DNA of 64,000 nucleotides from Paraspadella gotoi (lineage: Eukaryota > Chaetognatha), in NCBI GenBank assembly GCA_051294375.1, contig CM119269.1, forward strand, positions 8,367,225 through 8,431,224. The letters run 5' to 3'. The position numbers were made by a program, and so were the translations under genes. The notes under the pieces were generated by a model. That model saw only the letters and a list, made by a program, of their open reading frames with translations, searched no databases and was not told the DNA's origin. Positions within the stretch are counted from its first letter, which is position 1. Each line of letters begins with the position of its first letter. This document shows positions 37,501 through 47,500 of the stretch, piece after piece.

Positions 37501-39050
37501 TTAAATATCTTTTTATCAAAACAAACAAATTCCTTTCTTTTATTTTTATGTCTCCTTCTCTCTCTCTTTTCTCTTTAATTTTATGTAGCTTTCTCTCACT
37601 CTCAATAGATAAAAACGTTAAATACACCAGAAACGACTTTTCTCTGTAAAAAGTATGAAACTTTAAAAATAACAGAAAACGATTTTTCCAATGTAAAAGA
37701 AATAAAAACTTTAAAAAAACGGCAAACGTTTTTTCCAATGTAAAAAGAGTTAAAAAACACCGATAAACGACTTTTCTAAAGTAAAAAGTAATAAAAATGT
37801 TAATACACCGGCAGACGATATTCCAAAGAGATAACAACTTTAAAAACAAAGAAAAACGCTTTTTCCAATGTAAAAGAGATAAAAATTTCTAAAACACCGG
37901 AAAACGATATTTCAAAGAAAAAAGAAATAAAACGTTAAATACTTCTGCAAATAACATCATCGAGGTTATTAAAATTGGGTGAGGACAGTTATTAAATATC
38001 TTTTATCAAAACAAACAAATTTCCTCTCTTTTATTTTTATGTCTCCTTCTCCTCTCTTTTCTTTTAATTTTATGTAGCTTTCTCTCACTCTCAAAAGATA
38101 AAAACGTTAAATACACCAGAAAACGACTTTTTCTCTGTAAAAGATATGAAAACTTTAAAAATAACAGAAAACGATTTTTTTCCAATGTAAAAAGAAATAA
38201 AAACTTAAAAAAAAAACGGCAAACGTTTTTTCCAATGTAAAAAGAGTTAAAAAAACACCGATAAACGACTTTTCTAAAGTAAAAAGTGATAAAAAGTTAA
38301 ATACAGCGGCAGACGATATTTCCAAAGAGATAACAACTTTAAAAACAAGAAAAACGCTTTTTCCAATGTAAAAAGAGATAAAAAATTCTAAATACCGGAA
38401 AACGATATTTTAAGAAAAAGAAATAAAAACGTTAAATACTTCTGCAAATAACATCATCGAGGTTGTTAAAATTGGGTGAGGACAGTTATTAAATATCTTT
38501 TCATCAAAACAAACAAATTTCTTCTTTATTTTATGTCTCCTTCTCTCTCTCTTTTCTCTTTAATTTTATGTAGCTATCTCTCACTCTCAATAGATAAAAA
38601 CGTTAAATACACCAGAAAACGACTTTTTCTCTGTAAAAAGATATGAAAACTTTAAAAATAACAGAAAACGATTTTTTCCAATGTAAAAAGAAATAAAAAC
38701 TTAAAAAAAAACGGCAAACGTTTTTCCAATGTAAAAAGAGTTAAAAAACACCGATAAACGACTTTCTAAAGTAAAAAGTAATAAAAACGTTAAATACACC
38801 GGCAGACGACATTTCCAAAGAGATAACAACTTTAAAAACAAAGAAAAACGCTTTTTCCAATGTAAAAAGAGATAAAAAATTTCTAAAACACCGGAAAACG
38901 ATATTTTTAAAGAAAAAAGAAATAAAAACGTTAAATACTCTGCAAATAACATCATCGAGGTTGTTAAATTGGGTGAGGACAGTTATTAAATATCTTTTTA
39001 TCAAAACAAACAAATTTCCTCTCTTTATTTTTATGTTTCTTCTCTCTCCA
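34560..39050 (+). repeat. Satellite array, nine ~490-bp higher-order units
   Basis: The word tttatgtagct recurs near 34627, 35116, 35606, 36103, 36597, 37088, 37582, 38072 and 38568, giving a 485-497 base period. Each unit has one pyrimidine-rich ~175-base segment plus about seven ~40-52 base blocks sharing 'aaacga..ttttccaatgtaaaaaga', so the unit is itself a multimer. Copies differ mostly by one-base changes in A or T runs. The array lies between the gypsy element and the kinase exons. The many K/F-rich frames in it are not genes. Confidence 0.95.
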
Positions 39051-39246
39051 ATCAACAAATCATTTCAACGATGAAACAATAAATTTAATTCAAACAATTA
39101 ATCGAAGGAACGATCAATCAAATGTATTTGAACAATCAAAAAATGAGATCTGGTTCGATCAATTAAACATGGAATAAGTCAACGCAACAATCAATCAATC
39201 AATTATATACATCAATCAATGATACAATCAATCAATCAATCCAAAC

Positions 39247-39450
39247 CTTCGATCCGCAAAACGTATGACTCCGTTCTCCGTCGATTCGTCTACAAAATCC
39301 GAAATCCGTCAACTTGAGATTTTCTCTCGCGTCGATGACGATGTTCTCCAGTTTGACGTCGCGATGTGCCACGCCCACCGCGTGGAGGTACGCCAACGCC
39401 TCCGCCAACTGTTTCGTCCACGACCGGGCACGGGTGGTCGGTGGGCGGGA
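39247..39450 (-). CDS. Kinase exon 3 (catalytic loop and DFG)
   Basis: 68 codons from TCCCAG to the donor GTTTGG, phase 0. Carries [29 protein letters not shown] and SHTFCGSK. The donor runs straight into (GATT)n. The joint with exon 2 keeps the family's 19-residue spacing before the catalytic helix. Confidence 0.85.
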
Positions 39451-41033
39451 CTGGGATGTGGGGTCGCGGGAAGGGTGGGGGGAAGGGCGGAGGAAGAGTG
39501 AGAAAAGACGGACGGGATGGAAGTATGGAGTGAGGTATGATAAAGATGGAAAATTAGTGTGCAACCAAGAACAGGGCTTTATCATATTTTTTATTTCAAT
39601 CGTTATTTTAAGTTATCTCTCATTCGTTATATTTGAAAAAAGAGTTTGAAAATTTGTTTTAATTTTATTAGCTATTTCTGTTTTGAGAAAAAAAGGGACA
39701 TGTTTCGAATTGTTTAGTGTTTACTTGCTCTGATTCAGTCTTGTAAACAAGTCGAAACGTGTCTGGTTTGTTTTTTTTAACAAAAATTGCAGTTGTCGTA
39801 AAAACTTTTTTTTTTAAATCTTCTTCATATTCAATAATTTCTGGAGTTTCTGTTAGAAAAATCTCATTAAAGCAAAAAAATTTTTTTTTTTTTTTGCCCG
39901 ACAAAAAATTTTTTTTTTGCATTATGACAATTATGACATTCAAGCAAAAAAAGGGGAAAAGACGAAGTCAATTTTCAATTTTGGTCAACTTAAGTAAGAC
40001 AACCCAAAAAGGACTGGATCGACGCGAGCGTCAAGAAATCTTTCAAAAGGGAAAGTGAAAGAGCCGGTAAAGTGGGATGAAGAAAACTATTTGGACCTAA
40101 ATAAGTATTTTTTTAAGAAAATTAGTATTTAATTGAGCGTTCTACTAGTGCATGTGATGACTTTAAATTATTTGTAACTATCCCTCATCCAAGGGTTTCC
40201 GGTATTCCATGCCGCCCTCTACCCCTCGCTCCCTTCACCCTCTCGACGCGGCGAAATAGATCCCCCTTGGCCGCCCACTCTAAGAGAATAAACAGTCTGG
40301 ACTCGTCCTCCGCCGACGCCTCCACCCGGACGACGTTGGGGTGAGACAGTCCGGACCAGAGTTCCGCTTCTCGATGAGCGAGTTCTCGACTCCGTTCGCC
40401 TCGAGTCTTGTCCACCACCTAGGAAGAGGGAGAGAGGGGGGGAGGAAGGGAAGGTGGGGATCAGATTGAGGATATAGGAGACGGTGGGGATCGTTGGGTT
40501 AAAATCAGAGGGAGATTCGGGTCCGGGGATCCAAATTTGTTAACTTGGTTTTCTTGACGAACTTGTTAACCGTCGCTCTCACGTATTGTCAAAAATACGC
40601 CCGTGGCCTTTCCGGCAAAAGTTGCGATACTGCGACTCTGTCAAACTGTCAATGTTGTCAATAATCTTGTCAGTTTTTTTTATTTTCTAATTCCGCTCTT
40701 TTCCGTCTCTTTTTCTCATCTTCTAACTATCCCGACCTTTAAAAAGTAAACAGATTTAAAAAAAACAAAAAGTTAAAACTAAACAGAAAAGAGTAAACGA
40801 ACAAAAAATAAACAAATGGCAAAAAGTAACAAACGTAACGAATAAAAACAAAACAAGAAGCAAACAAAACAACAAACCACCCCCCCCCCGCCAACGCACT
40901 CGCCTTTAAGACGAACTTATCCCGATCGTTTTGGTCCGAGTCTCTCCTCACGACCTGAACCTTTGAGAAGTCGCCGCTCGTCAGGGTCTCGAGGACGCGG
41001 AAGGAACCGCAGCGAAGCACGAGGGTGGAGTCG
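39247..41033 (-). CDS. TSSK-like protein kinase, three exons, 3' end missing
   Basis: Serine/threonine kinase catalytic domain spread over exons 41033-40904, 40418-40239 and 39450-39247, all joined in phase 0. N-lobe: a degenerate glycine loop LTSGDFSKV (first Gly is Thr), FVLK with the ATP lysine, [15 protein letters not shown] with the helix C glutamate, and hinge [12 protein letters not shown]-lobe: HRDVKLEN catalytic loop and DFGF, then HTFCGSK. DFGF plus TFCGS and the spacing match testis-specific serine kinases. Intron 1 appears to be GC-AG. After TFCGSK a donor (GTTTGG) leads into a satellite and a retrotransposon; the APE motif and rest of the C-lobe are not found here. The 5' end is uncertain: exon 1 may start at an acceptor at 41034 or extend upstream. 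Confidence 0.75.
39451..40238. other. Kinase intron 2, with hairpin
   Basis: AT-rich intron. Acatgtttcgaattgttta (39699-39717) and taaacaagtcgaaacgtgt (39744-39762) can pair at 17 of 19 positions. No coding is seen. Confidence 0.6.
40239..40418 (-). CDS. Kinase exon 2 (helix C and hinge)
   Basis: 60 codons between CCTAG and GTGAAG, phase 0 at both ends. Carries [18 protein letters not shown] and the hinge [14 protein letters not shown]. Length and spacing match the family without gaps. Confidence 0.8.
40904..41033 (-). CDS. Kinase exon 1 (glycine loop and ATP lysine)
   Basis: Encodes [28 protein letters not shown] and DKFVLK. The 3' end is AAAG followed by GCGAGT, a match to the GC-type donor. 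Joining here gives the uninterrupted kinase reading FVLK-VVDKTRG. The upstream boundary is chosen at a pyrimidine-rich CACGAG and is tentative. Confidence 0.6.
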
Positions 41034-41650
41034 CTCGTGGAGGGAGTGAGGGGGCGGTAGGGGGGCGGGTCTTTAGGGGTGAGGGAGTTGAGTTGATCGA
41101 TTGAATCATTTATTGACAGATTCGATGACCGATTTAATTGATTATTTGATTCGAGTGAAAGATTGATTGATGAGTCGAGGAAATTGATTGACTCGTTGAC
41201 TAATTGATTATTTCGTAGATTAGTTGCCTGATTGATTGACGGGCTTGTTTATCGACTCAATTGATTGATTGATTGTTTGCACGATTGACTTTTGGATCGG
41301 CTTGCTAAATCCGTGACAGGTTTCTAACTTTAAATACCCATGGTAAGTTTCGCTGACAGTTTTGACGACAGATTAACATTTATGATATAAATTATACGAT
41401 TCCCGCTCGTCCTTTGACCGACCTTCTTTGTCTTCATCGTCCAAAACTATGGGATTCGACCGCGTCCCTATCATTTGAAGATGCGAAACCTAATGTCCGA
41501 AATTTATTTCTGGTTTATTTAATTCGTTTAGTCTAGTGAATGTTTTAAAAGTGGAATTGTTACGATAATATAATAAGACGCTTAACGATATCATTAACTC
41601 TCTCTCTCTCTCGTCTCATCTCTTCTTCTTCTTCTCTCTCTCTCCTCTCT

Positions 41651-41702
<52 letters not shown>

Positions 41703-41795
41703 TTATTTTTTTCGTCAAGATAAATTCGAAACCAGGCCACTTAAACTTTAATCTTTCACCGACCAGTCATTCCCGATGCCACTTATTAAAGTAGT

Positions 41796-41891
<96 letters not shown>

Positions 41892-42354
41892 CGATTGGCG
41901 AGCTTTAGAAAACTGGACAGAACCGGTTTTTCGTTACATGACTTTTGCTTAAACAAATTTTGACGATTTTCTTCGAAATTAATGTCTAGACATAGTGGTA
42001 ATAACCTTTCTTTTTCGTTGTTATATGTATTTGGGCAAAATGATTTTTGGCTTTGATAAAATAAAATTCGTTGTGAAACAAAAATCATTTTGCCGAAATT
42101 AATGTCAAATTAATATCACAATCATCGGTTTTTTTTATATACTAGCTCCACTCTTTCCTTTGACTAACCAGTAAACTTCAATATTTATTTCTGTTAATAT
42201 TTCTGTATATATATGCACTAACGAACAAAAAAGGATTTTCTCTCTCATAACTCTATTAACATTTAACAAGATTTAGTACCCGAAATTTATTCAAGATTTA
42301 TTCCAGATTTATTCAAGATTTATTCAAGATTTATTTAAGATTTCCACTCCAACG
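41034..42354. promoter_or_regulatory. Shared upstream region of the divergent kinase and reductase genes
   Basis: 1.3 kb between the first recognised kinase exon (minus) and the reductase start codon (plus), so both promoters may lie here. It holds (GATT)-type words (41100-41290), a CT tract (41601-41702) and a GA tract (41797-41892) about 100 bases apart, and 'attcaagattt' repeats (42285-42340). No TATA box or other element can be fixed. Confidence 0.4.
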
Positions 42355-45341
42355 ATGGTCCGCTCCGTTAACATCGTTTTCGCCTCTAAATTCGTTGGAT
42401 TTCCCAAAGAAACTGATTTTCGGTTTGAAGAAGAAAATTTGATGGAAGAGATATTGAAGAAGAACGAGATTCTCATTGAGACGATTTGTCTCAGGTGATT
42501 GGGTGATTAGTCTCGGGTGATTGAGGATTAGACTTGGGTGATTAAACTAGGGTGATTGGGTGAATAGTTTATGGTGATTGGGTGATTAGTCTCGGATGAT
42601 TGGGTGACTAGTCTCGGTGAATGGGGGATTAGACTCGGGTGATTAGGTGATTTTCCTTCGGTGATAGACTGTAAAAAGTTGATTGGATGTCCGAAGTGTT
42701 TGGGTGATTAGTCTCGGTTAATTGAGTGATTAATTAGTTTCAGGTTTGTGTTTTCGGAATTGATTGCTTTTCCGAGAATGGATTTTTTTTTCTCAGAGAT
42801 CTGTCTCGGGTAACTGTGAAGTAGCTGTCCGATTAGTCTTACCCGAATAAAATATTTTCTTCCAAATGATTTATTTCACGGAATTCATTATTTGTTTCGG
42901 ACGGAGGATTGACTCGTAATTGATTTGACCCTAATGTTCATCTAATTTTTATTGCTGGGCATTTGGATTTTCTCTGCGATTTGGACACCAACTTTTTTTT
43001 TCCGGAATTAGTTATTCAGGGGAATTAGACGATTGTACGGGCCAAAATTGAACACTTTTTATAACTTCTAATTCTCTCAAAAAAATTTCTTTTTTCCTTC
43101 TATTACTAAATCGATTTTCAATGCAACCTTTTGAATTAGTTCATTGGGTTGTTGCACTGAAGCTTTTAAATATTTATTAATATATAACAAATGACAAAAT
43201 TTTTTTAAAAAAAAATTATTTTTTAAGAACGGATTCTTATAGAGCTTGAAAAGTTAAATAAAAGTTAGTACTACCATTTTTTAAAATTTTGACAAGAAAT
43301 TGGTTAAAAACAAAAAAAACCTTAAAAAATCATCATCATCATCATAATTAGCTGAATTTTATGGTTTTTTAAAATTTTTATCAATAAAACAAAAAAATTT
43401 TAAAAATTTGTATTAATAACCTTTATCTAACTTTTAAAGCTCTATCAGAATCTATCAAAAAAAATTGAAAAATTCAAAAAAAATTTTTAACTTTATATAG
43501 TAATAAAATAATCTTTAAAGGCTTCCGTGCGCTTATTAATGAAATAATTTTTTAAAAATATTTTTTTTTTCATATTCTCTAACAGTTACTTTACCATTAT
43601 TTATTTGAGAGAACTACTAGTTTTAAACCTGTTCCGGCCTAACGTGCATGTAATTAATTTCATTTGACCAACTCTGTGAGTTAGTTGAGTGACTAACAGT
43701 TTATTCCAGGTTTTTCTTTCCATCCGTCTCTTAATTCCATGTACATCTGTCCATTCGTCCCTTCGCAGCACGGATCCGTACGTCCGTTGCTTCGCCGGAC
43801 TCATGACCTGCGATCAGCTTCTCGGCTCCGTAGTCATGGGGGAAGTCGTCGCGAGTGTCTTGGCTTCAAACTGCGACCGATTCCAAGTCGGAGAGACGAT
43901 CCTTGCCAAATCCGGGTGGCGCACCCACGCCATCGTCAGCGGCGACGACCCCGGTCTGCGGCCTTACCCTTTAGCGGGCACGGGGCTGCCGCCCTCTCTG
44001 GCTCTCGGGGCCGTGGGAATGCCTGGGGCGACGGCGTACATCGGGTAAAGAAGAAATACGGGGGAAAAAAGTTAATTTTAAAAGAAAAAAATTTATATAT
44101 GTCATAGAGCAAATAAAAAATATAATATTTCCAGGTTTTTTGAATTAACAATAAAGTCGAAATACCTGGGAAAAAATTTAATTTTTTTATGTTTTTGCAC
44201 CGTTAGATATGAAATACACTCGAGTGTATTTTCCCTTTCTTTTCGTTGGTTTCAAGTTTAAGATGAAAAAGCTTTTCTTTGTTTTCACGAATTTTCAATG
44301 AAAAATCGGAGACATGTTCCCGTCTAAGTTTCACACCTTCATCAGTGTGAGGTGAAAATATACTCGTAAATTACAATTTTTTCTTCTCTATGCGTTCACA
44401 TTGAGGATAGGATAAAGTGATAAAAATAAAAAAAAGATAATCGAAAGAAAATCAAAGAAAAAAACAGCAGACTTAGCATCTTATGCATAATCTCTCTACT
44501 CTCGCCGGTTCTATCTTTACTCCCCTCCTTCATCTCCTTCTCCCCCATCTCCCCCCCCCCCGACCCCAGCCTCCTCCACATCCTTTCCCCCATCCCAGGC
44601 GACGTCGTCCTCGTCAACGCGGCGTCGGGCGCCGTCGGCTCCCTCGTCGGTCAAATTGCTAAGATCAAAGGCTGCGTGGTTGTCGGCTTGGCGGGCACCG
44701 ACGAGAAGGTCGACTTCTTGAAGACAGAGTTGGGATTCCACTTCGCCTTCAACTACCGGACCAACGACTTGAGCGCGGCCATTGACGCCGCCGCGCCGGA
44801 AGGTGTCGACTGCTTTTTCGATAACGTGGGCGGAGATGTCGCTGCTATCGTCTACGGAAAGATGAAGGTATGCTTGGTATGCTTGGTATCCATTTCTGTT
44901 TCATTGAGATTTAACTTTATTTTTTTATTTGTTTCACTTGATTGGTAATTTTCATATTGTTTTTTAAAACGCTAGGATGAAACAGCAATACTCTAACTCT
45001 GTAAAGCTACAATTGATGTCATATTAAGGGTATATTTTATTAATCTTTTCTTAGGTGTATACGAGATCGAGCACTGTGACAATCAAAATTACAAAGGAAT
45101 ATTAAAAATTAACCGAGTTTGATAAACTATCAATATTAATTTTTAAAAAATATGTTTTATGAATAAACAACGACAAGAATAACAATAACATTTTAGCCTT
45201 ACCTCTCCCTCAGCTCAACGGACGAGTTTGTCTTTGCGGCCGAAGCTCGAAATACAACGAAGTTGAACCTGAAAAAGTCCAGGATGTATCGGGTCCCATC
45301 ATCTTCAAGCAGCTCAGGGTGCAGGGCATTGCGGTGAGAGG

Positions 45342-45379
<38 letters not shown>

Positions 45380-45784
45380 TTTATTGTTCGGTCTTTACTT
45401 ATTTTTTTTTATAAAATTGGAACAACAAATTGATATAAAAATTTTCATTTCTTGTTCAGTTTTACAGAATTTTTCTATCATTTTTTCTTTTATTTCTATT
45501 TCATTTCTCTTTTTTTTTTCATTCCTATATCACATTACAGAAGATCTAGAAACTCATTTCTTATTCATTTATTTTTCATTTCTATTTCATTTCCTCATCT
45601 ACAGATCACCAGCTGGCCCCGCGATCAATGGTACGAGGCCTTCGAGTCGCTCGTCCAGTGGATCCAAGAAGGAAAGCTGAAGACCCGCGAGGCTTCGGTG
45701 ATCGGAATTGAACGCGCGCCCAAACATTTCGTCGATCAACTCAGAGGCGCCTTCATCGGCAAGGCTATCGTCAACATGAAGTAA
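42355..45784 (+). CDS. PTGR1: Prostaglandin reductase (PTGR1-like), five exons
   Basis: NADPH-dependent enoyl reductase of the zinc-independent medium-chain dehydrogenase family, which reduces the 13,14 double bond of 15-keto-prostaglandins and related enones and lies in the cytosol in known members. Exons 42355-42494, 43769-44044, 44570-44867, 45214-45333 and 45605-45784 join in matching phases to 337 residues, against about 329 in vertebrate PTGR1. N-terminus MVRSVNIVFASKFVGFP; STDPYVR at 47-53; LALGAVGMPGATAYIG (about 124-139); nucleotide-binding AASGAVGS at 156-163; DNVGG at 223-227; C-terminal GKAIVNMK then TAA. No zinc-ligand pattern. Exon 3 uses the acceptor before LLHILSPIPGD, which keeps the family length. 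AATAAA at 45783 overlaps the stop. Divergent from the kinase. PTGR2 cannot be excluded. Confidence 0.9.
42495..42745 (+). repeat. Minisatellite starting at the reductase intron 1 donor
   Basis: The exon 1 end and donor read GTCTCAG-GTGATTGG. The next 250 bases repeat gtctcgggtgattgggtgatt with variation about nine times, so several units reproduce a donor-like GG-GTGATT. Confidence 0.8.
42746..43768 (+). other. Rest of reductase intron 1
   Basis: AT-rich with no coding. Ends with the acceptor CCCTTCGCAG before exon 2. A (CAT)-type patch lies at 43330-43345. Confidence 0.6.
44223..44335 (+). mobile_element. MITE-like repeat, copy 1 (reductase intron 2)
   Basis: Shares order and words with the reverse complement of 48160-48262 ('ttttctttgttttcac', 'ccctttctttttcg'-like, 'aagatgaaaaa'). 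The region also begins next to the perfect palindrome AATACACTCGAGTGTATT (about 44213-44230). No frame; a short non-autonomous DNA element is a reasonable guess. Confidence 0.45.
45339..45381 (+). repeat. (GA)n directly after the reductase exon 4 donor
   Basis: The donor GCG-GTGAGAGG runs into about 20 ga units, so the microsatellite begins within six bases of the splice site. Confidence 0.85.
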
Positions 45785-45788
45785 TAAA

Positions 45789-46230
45789 GACAAAATTCGT
45801 AACGCTTTTTATATTTCGTCACGGTTACAAACATATGGTCAAATTATTGCTGTTACAAGTAAGGTTGACTATAATTCATATTACATACTAACATACAAGA
45901 TACATTGTGCATTTAATTCGTTACAGTTCATACTATATCTCTAAAGTGTAATCTCTAATGCAGTCAAAGATAAACTAAAGTTATTTTTTAAAAAATAGGC
46001 GGTTAATGATTATTTTTTACTTAACTTACTAAGAAGATAAAATAACTAATGTTACCTAGGCTACTGTACTAATGGTTCTAAACTTGGCAATTGCAACAAT
46101 AGAAAAATTATCAAGCGAAACTAGGTGAAGATAAAGGGAAGTAGTTTTGCATGGAAAAAAGTTGTAAGTCTTAAAACCCATAAATAGATGTTAATTAGTA
46201 TTAGTTAAATGTGTTGCTAATTATTATTAA
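45789..46230. other. Convergent 3' intergenic region
   Basis: About 440 AT-rich bases between the reductase stop (plus) and the stop of the large minus-strand gene, so the two genes converge here. AATAAA at 45783 could serve the reductase. No further feature seen. Confidence 0.6.
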
Positions 46231-46291
46231 TTATTTCGGCGGAAGAAGAGACGCCCTTTTCTCCTCCGGCTTTGGACTCGCGCCCATCGGT
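46231..46291 (-). CDS. Large gene, terminal exon 20
   Basis: Acceptor TTTTTCCAG; reads PMGASPKPEEKRASLLPPK then TAA at 46231. It completes the phase left by exon 19 exactly. Confidence 0.8.
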
Positions 46292-47401
46292 CTGGAAAAA
46301 AAAGATATAATTGTTGTTTACCTTTTTAAATATATTGTACGCATAGTTTATGGTATGTGTTATAGACAGTGTATATTGTTAAATCATTAGTAACGCGTGT
46401 CTGTTTAATTCAAGACGATAATAGTGAAGGAAAGTATAATTAAAAATCATAATAACCTCGGTCACTTTTTTTAAAATGAAACTGTCACGGACGTGTCACG
46501 GAGATACATATGCGTGACACGAGGACGAGCGTGACACTTATCCTTGGAGCGACGAGACTTACCCGTCAGCGCCGACTCACCCATCAGCACCAATGGGTCT
46601 AACGGTTAAGATCGAAAAAGAAAAAAAAATTTCAAATCTGCGTCTTCGAAAAAATAGATAATATAATAGAATAGAATGTAATAGAATAAAATAGAATAGA
46701 ACATAATAGAATGAAATAAAATAGAACATAATAGAATGAAATAGAATAGAATAGGACAGAATGTAATAGAATAAAATAAAATACAATGCAATAAAATAAA
46801 ATAGAATACACTCTCGCCTCATATTACACTATGAATTACTTGTTCCATGTCTCTTAACACAAACAGCATCATCACTCACTTGTTCCATGTTACTCACGAC
46901 CACAGAGAACAAAATGACTTGTTCCATGTCACTCCAAAGCACAAATACCAGCACGACTCACTTGTTCCACGTCTCTCTCGGCCACATGACGTAATATGTG
47001 AATGAGAATTGTCTCGTCACGAACTGATTTCTTTGAATCTCGAAAAGATTTTTTCTCGCCTCCAAATTTTTTTGCTTGATCTCTGCTTCGGTCAGCTGCT
47101 CCTTCTTGACTTCAGGGGGCGTGTCCAAAGCCGGCGGCTGAGGCTGGTTGAAGGATATCGGGTCGGTGGGAATTGGGTCACTTGTTCCATCTTGCTTGCC
47201 TTCTGTCCGCTCTTTCTGTCTTTCATATCTTTTTATTATCTTCTTTTTTTTAACCAGATTTTTTCCCCCTTTAATATGTATGTACCTACTTTTTTTCTTT
47301 TTTTCTTGTTGGTCTCGAATATTCGTTTTTTTCCTCTCTTTCTCTCTTTTTTTTTCTTCCTATTTTTTTTCTCTCTCGATTTCTAGCTTTGTTTCCTTCA
47401 T

Positions 47402-47445
<44 letters not shown>

Positions 47446-47457
47446 TATTTCTTTATT

Positions 47458-47500
<43 letters not shown>

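Noticed and set aside
34560-39058. Several 80-150 codon frames inside the satellite
   Set aside because: They recur in each unit with frame changes from single-base indels and show only K/F/S-rich composition.
44604-44867. Reductase exon 3 starting at the nearer acceptor CATCCCAG
   Set aside because: It would delete about ten residues that the family keeps; the upstream acceptor before LLHILSPIPGD restores them in frame.
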